The notes under the pieces: model-generated | The model's input: only the letters and a program-made list of their open reading frames with translations | Told to the model about the DNA's origin: nothing | The model's database searches: none | Program-made: the position numbers and the translations under genes | In this document: positions 1-6,282 of the stretch, piece by piece | Layout of the letters: each line of letters starts with the position of its first letter | Position numbering within the stretch: position 1 is the stretch's first letter | NCBI GenBank assembly: GCA_007121175.1 | Contig: SKMG01000047.1 | Coordinates: forward strand, 1-10,623 | From: Trueperaceae bacterium | GTDB taxonomy: Bacteria > Deinococcota > Deinococci > Deinococcales > Trueperaceae | Reading direction: 5' to 3' | DNA length: 10,623 nucleotides

Positions 1-29
1 ACTGCTGGAGGCAAGCTGCCGCAGGTCGT

Positions 30-674
30 TCAGTGACCGGCCGAGCCGATGCCCTGCAAACTCCGGCCCATCAAGAGCGTCTCGCGGTCCTCTCGCTCCG
101 GCTCGATCTCGCGGAAGCCGAGAGCGTGGTAGAAACCGCGAGCCCGCTCGTTGCGCGGGCTCAAGCCGAGGTGAACGCCGACGGCGCCCTGAGCCGCGAG
201 CGCTTCGAGCAGCGTCGTCATCATCCGGCGCCCGAGCCCGCACCCCTGCGCGCGCCGCAGCAGATCGATGTGCGCGTGGGCCGGGTAATTCTCACGGTCC
301 TTCGGCAGCAGCACGGTCGGAGCCCGCAGCTCGGCCCAGAGCCGCTCGTCGGCGCTCCAGCCGCTGGCGTCGCCGGTCGGCACGGCGAGGCGGGCGCGCA
401 AGGGCGGGATCCAGAGATCGAGGAAGCGTCGGTAGAAGCGTTCGCTGTCGGCGGTGCCGAGCACGTAGCCGCACGGTCCCCCATCGTCGGCCAAGGTGAA
501 CGACAGCTCGGGCTCGAGGGCCAGGTAAGGTCCGACGTAGCGGTGCCCGAGCAGTTCAGGGTCCTCGAAGTCGTCGCTGGCATCGCCGCCGTCCCTGCCG
601 GTGGCGAGGCAGACGGCGTAGAGCGCGTCGCGATCGTCAGCGTGCGCCCGGCGGATCGTGAACTCCCCGCTCAT
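30..674 (-). CDS. GNAT-family N-acetyltransferase
   Basis: Predicted 214-residue cytosolic acyl-CoA-dependent N-acetyltransferase; the acceptor substrate is unknown. The GNAT acetyl-CoA loop is visible as RAQGCGLGRR (residues 141-150, Q/RxxGxG/A pattern), preceded by the beta-strand segment YPAHAHIDLL (130-139). It is followed by NERARGFYHALGF (175-187), the usual C-terminal GNAT motif. The long insert before the loop (about 75-128) and the 'PAHxHIDLL' strand resemble, from memory, the GNAT group related to the acetyltransferase-like domain of bacterial O-GlcNAcase homologues; this is a resemblance, not an assignment. I chose the ATG at 674 because residues from MSGEFTIRRA onward look like a normal GNAT N-terminus. 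A longer in-frame form would need a TTG at 761 and would add low-complexity residues. The Shine-Dalgarno is weak, so translation may be coupled to a short ORF whose stop overlaps this start. It lies 139 bp downstream of the arabinofuranosidase gene but has its own promoter. Confidence 0.88.
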   Translation of the reverse strand: MSGEFTIRRAHADDRDALYAVCLATGRDGGDASDDFEDPELLGHRYVGPYLALEPELSFTLADDGGPCGYVLGTADSERFYRRFLDLWIPPLRARLAVPTGDASGWSADERLWAELRAPTVLLPKDRENYPAHAHIDLLRRAQGCGLGRRMMTTLLEALAAQGAVGVHLGLSPRNERARGFYHALGFREIEPEREDRETLLMGRSLQGIGSAGH

Positions 675-754
675 GCGCTCGCAGGCGGCGCGCTCAGCAC
701 CATCGCGCGGCCGCGGGCGCAGTGAGGCGCCAGAATCCCCCGATGGTCGAGCAT
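671..754 (-). CDS. Possible 27-codon leader ORF before the GNAT gene
   Basis: An ATG at 754 opens a 27-residue frame (beginning MLDHRGILAPHC) whose TGA (673-671) overlaps the GNAT ATG (674-672) as ATGA. The predicted transcription start from the promoter at 764-792 falls about 2-4 nt before this ATG, so the message would be leaderless or nearly so. This arrangement would allow translational coupling to the GNAT gene, which has only a weak ribosome site of its own. The peptide has no recognisable domain, and open frames this short are common by chance in GC-rich DNA, so its reality is uncertain. Confidence 0.3.
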   Translation of the reverse strand: MLDHRGILAPHCARGRAMVLSAPPASA

Positions 755-763
755 GACGCAACG

Positions 764-792
764 ATTGTGCGCGAAACGTTGGGCCCTGTCAA
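764..792 (-). promoter_or_regulatory. Sigma-70-type promoter for the GNAT gene
   Basis: On the minus strand a perfect -35 box TTGACA (792-787) is followed, after exactly 17 nt, by CACAAT (769-764), which matches the -10 consensus at 4 of 6 positions. The element sits just beyond the arabinofuranosidase stop codon (816-814) and points at the GNAT gene. The predicted start is near 757. AT-rich boxes in this spacing are unusual for DNA of this GC content, which makes chance less likely. Confidence 0.7.
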
Positions 793-813
793 CGGGCCGG
801 CCGGTCGCTGCCA

Positions 814-2307
814 CTAGACGAGATCGCACACCAACGCGGTGACCGAGTGTGGCTCGAGCGTCAGATGCAGCGCACGGCTGCTCGCGTCGAGCGCGCTCGC
901 GTCGAGTGCGGCTCGCCGAAGGCTCACGGTGTCTGGTGCCTCGAAGGTGTTCGTCGCCTTGGTGTCCGGGCCGTTGATGAGCGATACGGCCACGGGCCCG
1001 GCAAAGCGCGCCCGATGGAGCTCGATCGTCGTCTCGCTCGAGCGGTCCGCTGAGCGGTTCACGAGATAGACCACGAGCTTCCTGGCCTGGGCGTCGAGCG
1101 TGGCCGAGGCGTCGAGCAGCCGCAGGGCGCTGAACTCTGGTGTCGAGAAGGTGTCGCCGGTCCAGTGCACGTCGAGCGCCACGTCGCCGCAGGTTCGGCT
1201 GTAGAGCTCGAACGGATGGAAGATCGTCTGCAGCACCATGCCGTCGGGCCTGGTCAGGATCGGCGCGATCACGTTGACGAGCTGCGCAAGGTTTGCCATC
1301 TTCACACTGCGTGCATGGCGGATGAAGGCGTTGAAGTGCATCGCGATCACCAGGGCGTCTTCGAGGTTGTAGATCTCCTCGAGCTTGCCCTCCTCGTGCA
1401 CCCGGTACCAGACGTTCCACTCATCGACCGCGATGGGGATGTCGCGCTCGAGCCGGAGCGCCGAGCTCATGGCCCGGATGATGCCCTCGGTCGCGCTCAA
1501 CATGTCCTCGATGCGCTCGGACATCGCCATGTAGCTCGCGAAGTCGTCGTCGCGGTAGCCGCGCTCGGCGTCGTTGCCGACGTACCAGTGGATGGCCAGG
1601 TAGTCGATCAGAGGCGTCGCGTGCTCCATCAGGAGCTGGACGCGCTCGACCCATGAGGGCTCCCAGAGCGAGACGGCCGAGGCCAGCAGCGCGATGCTCG
1701 GGTCGGTCCACTTCATGACCTTGGCGTACTCGGTGTAGACGCGAGCGTACTCTTCGGCGGTCTTGAAGCCGATCTGCCAGGGGCCGTCGACCTCGTTGCC
1801 GATGCCCCAGTACTTCACCCGGTGCGGCGCCTCGAAGCCGTGCTGCCGGCGCAGCTCCACCAGCGCAGAGTTCTGGGTGCCGTTGCAGTACTCGAGCCAG
1901 TCGCGCGCCTCGCGCATGTCGCCATCGCCGGCGTTGACGGCCAGGTACGGCTCGCTATCCAGCGCGCGGCAGAAGCCGACGAACTCGTTGGTGCCGAAGC
2001 GGTTTGGCTCGAGGTCGTGCCAGGCCAGCTCCATGCGGGCGGGACGCTCGTCGACCGGACCGACTCCGTCGCGCCAGCGGTACCCCGAGACGAAGTTCCC
2101 GCCCGGGTAGCGGATGACCGGCATGCGCAGGCGCCTCACAGCCGCGACCACGTCGCCGCGCAGCCCGCGCTCGTCGGCGTGCGGTGAGTCGGGCTCGAAG
2201 ATGCCGCCGTAGATGCACCGTCCCAGGTGCTCGGCGAAGCCGCCGAACAGGTTGCGGTCGATGGGCGCGATCACGCGCTCGACGTCGATGGTCACGCGGT
2301 TGGACAT
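814..2307 (-). CDS. abfA: Alpha-L-arabinofuranosidase, GH51
   Basis: 497-residue retaining exo-enzyme predicted to release terminal alpha-L-arabinofuranosyl groups from arabinan or arabinoxylan oligosaccharides. The N-terminus (NLFGGFAEHLGRCIYGGIFE, residues 19-38) and RYPGGNFVSGYRWRDGVGP (66-84) are GH51 signatures. The acid/base glutamate is E172 in KYWGIGNEVDGPW; the nucleophile is E296 in VDEWNVWYR; IHWYVGN (239-245) lines the active site. A TIM-barrel region is followed by a beta-sandwich from about residue 380 to the end. The length is normal for the family. No signal peptide is seen, so the enzyme is probably cytoplasmic and acts on imported oligosaccharides. The ATG at 2307 is supported by a strong Shine-Dalgarno and by homology beginning directly after it; the open frame extends upstream to 2910 only as non-coding sequence under mnhE. 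No arabinose catabolic or transport gene lies nearby, so it stands as a single-gene unit. Confidence 0.95.
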   Translation of the reverse strand: MSNRVTIDVERVIAPIDRNLFGGFAEHLGRCIYGGIFEPDSPHADERGLRGDVVAAVRRLRMPVIRYPGGNFVSGYRWRDGVGPVDERPARMELAWHDLEPNRFGTNEFVGFCRALDSEPYLAVNAGDGDMREARDWLEYCNGTQNSALVELRRQHGFEAPHRVKYWGIGNEVDGPWQIGFKTAEEYARVYTEYAKVMKWTDPSIALLASAVSLWEPSWVERVQLLMEHATPLIDYLAIHWYVGNDAERGYRDDDFASYMAMSERIEDMLSATEGIIRAMSSALRLERDIPIAVDEWNVWYRVHEEGKLEEIYNLEDALVIAMHFNAFIRHARSVKMANLAQLVNVIAPILTRPDGMVLQTIFHPFELYSRTCGDVALDVHWTGDTFSTPEFSALRLLDASATLDAQARKLVVYLVNRSADRSSETTIELHRARFAGPVAVSLINGPDTKATNTFEAPDTVSLRRAALDASALDASSRALHLTLEPHSVTALVCDLV

Positions 2308-2311
2308 GCGC

Positions 2312-2318
2312 TCACCTC
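2312..2318 (-). promoter_or_regulatory. Ribosome binding site of abfA
   Basis: GAGGTGA on the minus strand, 4 nt before the ATG at 2307. It decides the start against the much longer upstream open frame. Confidence 0.75.
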
Positions 2319-2464
2319 GGTTGCCGCGCTCGGCCTCGGCTCGTCGTCGCTCAGGATACGGCTGGCCGGCGTCGCCTCGCTGAGGTCGATGCGCTGCCCG
2401 CCTCGTCTCGCCCCGGGCGGCACCCGTCGACTGCCGTGCCCGACCAGCGAAGGCCCGAATCCGG

Positions 2465-2470
2465 TATCGT
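2465..2470 (+). promoter_or_regulatory. Candidate -10 element of the mnh operon
   Basis: TATCGT (TAnnnT pattern) lies 8 nt before the mnhE ATG at 2479. A start 7-9 nt downstream would give a leaderless or nearly leaderless transcript, consistent with the lack of a Shine-Dalgarno at normal spacing in front of mnhE. No good -35 box is seen 16-18 nt upstream, so this is tentative. Confidence 0.3.
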
Positions 2471-2478
2471 GGCTCGCC

Positions 2479-3021
2479 ATGGCGACCGAGACCCGCCCGT
2501 CCAGCACGCTCGAGCCTCGCGAGCGGCTGCTCTGGGCGTGGCAGGTGTTCGTCGTGCTGGTGCTCCTGTGGCTGGCGCTGAACGGGCTGCGGTACGCGAT
2601 CCCGGGCTTGGTGGCCGCCCTGGCGGGCGCCGGCATGGCCGCGTACCTCGCCACCATCGCACCGCGTCCGATCCCACCGCTGCGCCTGGCGTCCTTCGCG
2701 CTGTTCTTCGTGGTCGAGTCGATGCGAGGCGGCCTCGACGTGGCATACCGGGCGCTGCACCCGGCGCTGCCGATCGAGCCGCAGTTCTGCCGCTTCAGCC
2801 TCGACCTCCCGCGGGGGCAGCCGCGGACGTTGATGGTGAGCGCGCTCAGCCTGATGCCGGGCACGCTCAGCGCCGAGCTCGAAGGCGGCGGCGACACCCT
2901 GGTGGTGCATGCCCTCACGCCCGGCGCGATGGCCTCGGTGTCGCTGCTGCAGTCGCGGATCCGCCGGCTCTTCGCGCTGCCGGACGGCGCTGAGGCGCAG
3001 GGGTCGGGGACCGCGACGTGA
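2479..3021 (+). CDS. mnhE: Na+/H+ antiporter subunit E (MnhE/MrpE)
   Basis: 180-residue membrane subunit of the Mrp-type cation/proton antiporter. Hydrophobic segments occupy about residues 18-36, 41-60 and 68-82. They are followed by a cytoplasmic C-terminal domain containing SLMPGTLSAEL (124-134) and DTLVVHAL (139-146), the hallmark of MnhE (compare 'TLTPGT...LxVHxL'). In Mrp complexes MrpE belongs to the small-subunit side (E, F, G) and is needed for assembly. Residues 1-15 are a hydrophilic lead-in that makes the protein a little longer than common MnhE proteins. The ATG at 2479 is the first good start clear of abfA; it lacks a clear Shine-Dalgarno. It is the first gene of an eight-gene overlapping block; its TGA overlaps the mnhF GTG by 4 nt. 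Confidence 0.93.
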   Translation: MATETRPSSTLEPRERLLWAWQVFVVLVLLWLALNGLRYAIPGLVAALAGAGMAAYLATIAPRPIPPLRLASFALFFVVESMRGGLDVAYRALHPALPIEPQFCRFSLDLPRGQPRTLMVSALSLMPGTLSAELEGGGDTLVVHALTPGAMASVSLLQSRIRRLFALPDGAEAQGSGTAT

Positions 3022-3284
3022 CCGGCATCGTCCTGGGCGTCGCGGTGGTGTTCCTGCTGCTCAACCTGCTCGCGGGCCTGTGGCGCATCGGGGCCGGGCC
3101 GACCGCGGCCGATCGCATGCTGGCCGTGCTGCTGTTCGGCTCGACGACCGTGGCGGTGCTGCTGATCATGGCCGAGTGGCAGGGTGACGGCGCGCTCCGC
3201 ACCGTCGCCTTGCTGTTCGTGATGCTCGCGACGATCGTGACGCTGGCATTCGTCGGTACCCCCAGCGACCGGGAGCGACCGTGA
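3018..3284 (+). CDS. mnhF: Na+/H+ antiporter subunit F (MnhF/MrpF)
   Basis: 88-residue protein with three transmembrane segments (about 2-20, 35-52 and 62-80). The family motif RIGAGPTAADRMLAVLLFG (23-41), with the conserved GPT...DR, sits between the first two. MnhF is a small structural subunit of the Mrp antiporter. The start is a GTG within GTGA overlapping the mnhE stop, and its own TGA overlaps the mnhG GTG in the same way, so translational coupling is expected. The length is typical (about 85-95 residues). The C-terminal TPSDRERP is a short polar tail. Confidence 0.93.
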   Translation: MTGIVLGVAVVFLLLNLLAGLWRIGAGPTAADRMLAVLLFGSTTVAVLLIMAEWQGDGALRTVALLFVMLATIVTLAFVGTPSDRERP

Positions 3285-3595
3285 CCATGGGCCTCGCCGA
3301 CTTGATCGGCGCGACGCTGCTGGTGCTCGGCTGCGCCTTCTACGGCGCAGGCACGGTCGGTCTGCTGCGCTTCCCCGACGTGTACAACCGCCTGCACGCG
3401 CTGACCAAGGCCGACAATCAGGGCCTGCTGCTGGTGTGCGCCGGCTTGGCGGTGCTGTCGGGCAGCTGGGGTGTCACCGCGCTGCTGGCCGTCATCTGGT
3501 TGCTGGGCCTCACCGCCGCGGCGGTGTCGGCCCACCTCATCGCTCGCCATGCGCGTCACGGCCCAGATCCTGGCGTGAGCGCGGAGGAGCCATGA
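3281..3595 (+). CDS. mnhG: Na+/H+ antiporter subunit G (MnhG/MrpG)
   Basis: 104-residue membrane protein with about three hydrophobic helices (6-24, 44-63 and 65-88). The MnhG signature GLLRFPDVYNRLHALTKADNQG is at about residues 27-48; RFPD...RLHA.TKA is the most conserved part of the family. With E and F it forms the small-subunit group of the Mrp complex. I use the GTG at 3281 because of the 4-nt GTGA overlap with mnhF; an ATG two codons later (3287) is equally possible and changes almost nothing. Its TGA overlaps the next ATG (ATGA, 3592-3595). Confidence 0.93.
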   Translation: MTMGLADLIGATLLVLGCAFYGAGTVGLLRFPDVYNRLHALTKADNQGLLLVCAGLAVLSGSWGVTALLAVIWLLGLTAAAVSAHLIARHARHGPDPGVSAEEP

Positions 3596-4527
3596 CCATC
3601 GGCGTGCTGGTCGACGTACTGCTGGCGCTGTCGCTGGTCGGGCTGAGCCTGCAGGTGGTGACCGGTCGGGCGCTATTTCGCGACCTGGTGCTGTTCATCC
3701 TCTTCGGTCTCCTCATCGCCCTGAGCTGGGCTCGCCTCGGCGCGCCCGACGTTGCTCTCGCCGAGGCCGCGATCGGCGCGGGCCTCACGGGTGCGCTGAT
3801 GCTGATGGCCTACCGGCGCCTCGCCGCCGGAGGCGCTGCGGACGTCTCGCCGGCGCGCCGCAGGCCGCTGCTGGCGCTGCCGGTGGCCGCGCTCGCCGGG
3901 ATCCTGGTCGCGATCATCGGCCTCTCGGCGCAGGGCGTCGAGCGCGTGCCGGACGCTGCGGGCACGCTGGTGCTGCAGGAGTTGAGCGCGACCGGCCTCG
4001 GCAACCCCATCACCGGCGTGCTGCTCGTCTTCCGCGGGCTCGACACGATGCTCGAGATGGCGGTGCTGCTGGTGGCGCTGCTTGGCGCCTGGGCGGTTCT
4101 CGGTGCTGCGCATCCCGGCCGACTCCATCAGGTGGACCGAGAGACCCCACTGGTGAGCGCGCTGCTCACCACCGTCGCACCGGTCACGCTGCTGATCGCC
4201 ACGCACCTGCTGCTCGTCGGTACCGACGCGCCCGGTGGCGCCTTCCAGGCCGGCGCCGTGCTGACAGGCTGCGGCGTGCTGCTGGTGCTGACCGGCACCG
4301 TCCGCCCGCGTGCAGCGGCCGGGCTGCTGACCAAGCTGCTGGCGATCGCCGGGCTGGCGGCGTTCGCGCTGATCGGCGTGAGCGCGCTCGCGCTGGGCCG
4401 AGCACCGATGACGCTGCCGGGCATGTGGGCCGTGTACCTGATCGAGACGGCCATGATGCTCTCGATCGCGCTCACCATGACGCTGCTCTTCGCTCGTTCG
4501 CGCGCTCTGGGGCCGGAGCAGCGATGA
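3592..4527 (+). CDS. mnhB: Fused DUF4040/MbhD + MbhE-like + MnhB antiporter subunit
   Basis: 311-residue membrane protein joining parts that are separate or differently joined in other systems. Residues 1-75 are a DUF4040/MbhD module with the motif LGAPDVALAEAAIGAGL (49-65). Residues about 95-170 resemble the MbhE-like C-terminal end of MrpA, with VFRGLDTMLEMAVLL (146-160). Residues about 185-300 are MnhB, with GTDAPGGAFQAGAVL (210-224) matching the family's 'DSPGGGFQGG' stretch. In canonical Mrp complexes MbhD and MbhE form the C-terminus of MrpA, contacting MrpB and MrpC; MrpA-MrpB fusions are known in group-2 Mrp operons. Here the MrpA antiporter core is absent and only its tail is fused to B. 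The ATG at 3592 is well supported by GGAGGAG at 3583-3589 and by the 4-nt overlap with mnhG. Confidence 0.9.
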   Translation: MTIGVLVDVLLALSLVGLSLQVVTGRALFRDLVLFILFGLLIALSWARLGAPDVALAEAAIGAGLTGALMLMAYRRLAAGGAADVSPARRRPLLALPVAALAGILVAIIGLSAQGVERVPDAAGTLVLQELSATGLGNPITGVLLVFRGLDTMLEMAVLLVALLGAWAVLGAAHPGRLHQVDRETPLVSALLTTVAPVTLLIATHLLLVGTDAPGGAFQAGAVLTGCGVLLVLTGTVRPRAAAGLLTKLLAIAGLAAFALIGVSALALGRAPMTLPGMWAVYLIETAMMLSIALTMTLLFARSRALGPEQR

Positions 4528-4832
4528 CCTCGACGACCGTCTATCTCCTCGCGGCCTCCGCCGTCTTCGGCATCGGCGTCTACGGCCTCATCGTGGCCGA
4601 TCACATCTTGCGCAAGCTGCTGGCGCTGAACATGATGGGCAGCGCGGTGTTCGTGTTCATCCTCACCGTCGCCGGCGTGACGCCGGAGGGTCCCGATCCG
4701 CTGGCGCAGGCGCTGGTGCTGACCGGCATCGTGATCGCGGTGGCGGCCACGGCCTTCGCGCTCGCGCTGATGGTGCGCATGTTCCAGGAGACCGGCCTCA
4801 CGAGCTTACAGGGGCACGACGGTGACGACTGA
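4524..4832 (+). CDS. mnhC: Na+/H+ antiporter subunit C (MnhC/MrpC, NuoK-like)
   Basis: 102-residue protein with three transmembrane helices (about 5-24, 28-50 and 62-86), homologous to NuoK of complex I. The motif DPLAQALVLTGIVIAVAATA (58-77) is the conserved MnhC/NuoK third-helix region; LALNMMGSAV (33-42) matches the second helix. In the complex it links the MbhD/MbhE part to the first MnhD subunit. The ATG at 4524 overlaps the previous TGA by 4 nt and is preceded by GGAG. The 3' end overlaps the next gene by 11 nt, the longest overlap in the operon. Confidence 0.93.
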   Translation: MTSTTVYLLAASAVFGIGVYGLIVADHILRKLLALNMMGSAVFVFILTVAGVTPEGPDPLAQALVLTGIVIAVAATAFALALMVRMFQETGLTSLQGHDGDD

Positions 4833-6282
4833 AGCGCTGACGTTGCTGGTGTTCGCGCCGCTCGCGGGTGCGCTGGTGATGGTCGTCGCACCGCGTCGCG
4901 CAGCGGCGCCCATCGCCGTGCTCAGTCTGCTCACGCTGCCGCCGGCGCTGGTCCCGCTGACGCGCGCCGTCCGAGCAGGCGAGCTCGTGCAGCTCCCGCT
5001 GGCGGGTTTCGCGGCGCCGCTCGGGATCGTCTGGCGCGTCGACGCGCTGGCCGTGACCATGCTGCTGCTGAGTGTGGCGGTGGTGCTGCTGGTGAGCCTG
5101 CATGCCCTGGCCAGCTTCCCGCCCGAGCGCGAGTCGGGCCAGCGCTTCTGGCCGCTGTGGCTGATCCTGGTCTCGAGCCTGCATGCGCTGTTCCTCTCTG
5201 CGGACCTCTTCAACCTGTACGTGACGCTCGAACTGGTGACGCTCGCCGGTGTGGCGCTGATCGCCGTTCGCGGGGAGCCGGCCGCCATGCGCGCGGCGAT
5301 GCGCTACTTGCTGCTGGGCCTGATGGCGTCGCTGTTCTACCTGCTCGCCACAGCCCTGCTCTACGGACAGACCGGCACGCTCGACCTCTACCTGGTGGGC
5401 GAGCGCTTGGAGGCCGGCGGGCTGACGGCGATCGCGGTGGCACTGATGGCCACCGGGCTGCTGCTGAAAGCGGCCATCGTGCCGCTGCACGTGTGGCTAC
5501 CCGCCGCCCACGGCAAGGCCCCCGGCCCGGTGAGTGCGGTGCTGAGCGCCCTGGTGGTGAAGGCCGCGCTCTACATCCTGATCCGGCTCTGGTTCTGGGG
5601 CGGCGGGGGGCAGGCGGGCGAGCACGCAGCGCTGCTGCTCGGCGTGCTCGGCGCGCTGGCCATCCTCTACGCTTCGGCGGCGGCGATCGCTCAGCGGCGC
5701 CTGAAGATGCTGGTGGCGTACTCGACACTGGCGCAGCTGGGGTACGTGATGCTGCTCTTCCCGCTCGCTTCGGCCGGCGCCTACCGCGCGGTGGTCTTCC
5801 ACGTCGTCGCGCACGGCATCGCGAAGGCGGCGATGTTCCTCGCCGCTGCGAACCTGCTGCGCGCGCTCGGCAGTGAGCGCCTGCAGCGTCTGGCTGGCGC
5901 CGGCTCGCGCCACGGCCTCGACGTGCTCGCCTTCGCGCTGGCCGGCGTGAGCATCATGGGTCTACCGCCGAGCGGCGGCTTCGTGGCGAAGTGGTTGCTG
6001 CTCGCGGCTGCCTGGCAGGAGAGAGGCTGGGCGTGGGTGGTCGTGATCAGCGTCGGTAGCCTGCTCGCGGCGGTGTACGTGTTCCGAGTCGTTTCGCTCG
6101 CCTTCGCCCAGCCGCTGCGAGAGCCGGAGCGCGCTGCGTCCGCCGGCGAAGAGCAGGGGCGTGCCCAGCTCACCAGCGTGGCCGCGCTGCTGCTCGCGGC
6201 GCTCGCGATCGTGCTCGGGCTCGCGTCCGCGCCGCTGATCGCGCTCATCGACCAGGGTCTGCCGCCAGGGATGCTGCGGTGA
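4822..6282 (+). CDS. mnhD: Proton-conducting antiporter subunit D, copy 1 (MnhD/MrpD)
   Basis: 486-residue polytopic membrane protein of the Proton_antipo_M family (NuoL/M/N, MrpA/D), with about 14 hydrophobic helices. The ion-channel residues are present: E137 in LFNLYVTLELVTL on TM5, K216 in LLLKAAIVPLHVW on TM7, K247 (LVVKAAL), K335 (HGIAKAAMF) and K390 (GGFVAKW). E137 is the same residue number that I recall as essential in Bacillus pseudofirmus MrpD. The motif WLPAAHGKAPGPVSAVLS (225-242) is MnhD-like. Being next to mnhC, it is the best candidate for canonical MrpD. The start is GTG 4822, inside the end of mnhC, with AGGGG about 7 nt upstream. Its TGA overlaps the next GTG by 4 nt. Confidence 0.93.
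   Translation: MTTEALTLLVFAPLAGALVMVVAPRRAAAPIAVLSLLTLPPALVPLTRAVRAGELVQLPLAGFAAPLGIVWRVDALAVTMLLLSVAVVLLVSLHALASFPPERESGQRFWPLWLILVSSLHALFLSADLFNLYVTLELVTLAGVALIAVRGEPAAMRAAMRYLLLGLMASLFYLLATALLYGQTGTLDLYLVGERLEAGGLTAIAVALMATGLLLKAAIVPLHVWLPAAHGKAPGPVSAVLSALVVKAALYILIRLWFWGGGGQAGEHAALLLGVLGALAILYASAAAIAQRRLKMLVAYSTLAQLGYVMLLFPLASAGAYRAVVFHVVAHGIAKAAMFLAAANLLRALGSERLQRLAGAGSRHGLDVLAFALAGVSIMGLPPSGGFVAKWLLLAAAWQERGWAWVVVISVGSLLAAVYVFRVVSLAFAQPLREPERAASAGEEQGRAQLTSVAALLLAALAIVLGLASAPLIALIDQGLPPGMLR

Larger units (their letters stand above)
2308..2478. other. Divergent intergenic region between abfA and mnhE
   Basis: 171 bp separating the minus-strand arabinofuranosidase from the plus-strand antiporter operon, so promoters for both must lie here or inside the neighbours. 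On the plus side TATCGT (2465-2470) is a possible -10. On the minus side TATCCT (2358-2353) is another, with no convincing -35 at normal distance. I see no clear operator palindrome and no terminator. Confidence 0.6.

Noticed and set aside
30..761. Longer GNAT start at TTG 761
   Set aside because: It adds 29 low-complexity residues with no GNAT homology, and the ATG at 674 begins the domain naturally.
777..798. Possible terminator hairpin after abfA (CGTTG/CAACG or GGCCC/GGGCC)
   Set aside because: The stems are only 5 bp with no T-run, and they overlap the well-matched GNAT promoter.
2308..2910. Upstream 201-codon extension of the arabinofuranosidase frame
   Set aside because: It runs antisense to mnhE and has no GH51 homology, while a strong Shine-Dalgarno marks the ATG at 2307.
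2184..2993. Plus-strand open frame of 269 codons overlapping mnhE
   Set aside because: Arg/Pro/Ala-rich shadow of mnhE, which has a clear family motif in another frame.
4798..5490. Minus-strand open frame of 230 codons rich in Gln, His and Arg
   Set aside because: Antisense shadow of the first mnhD gene; low-complexity translation and no start context.
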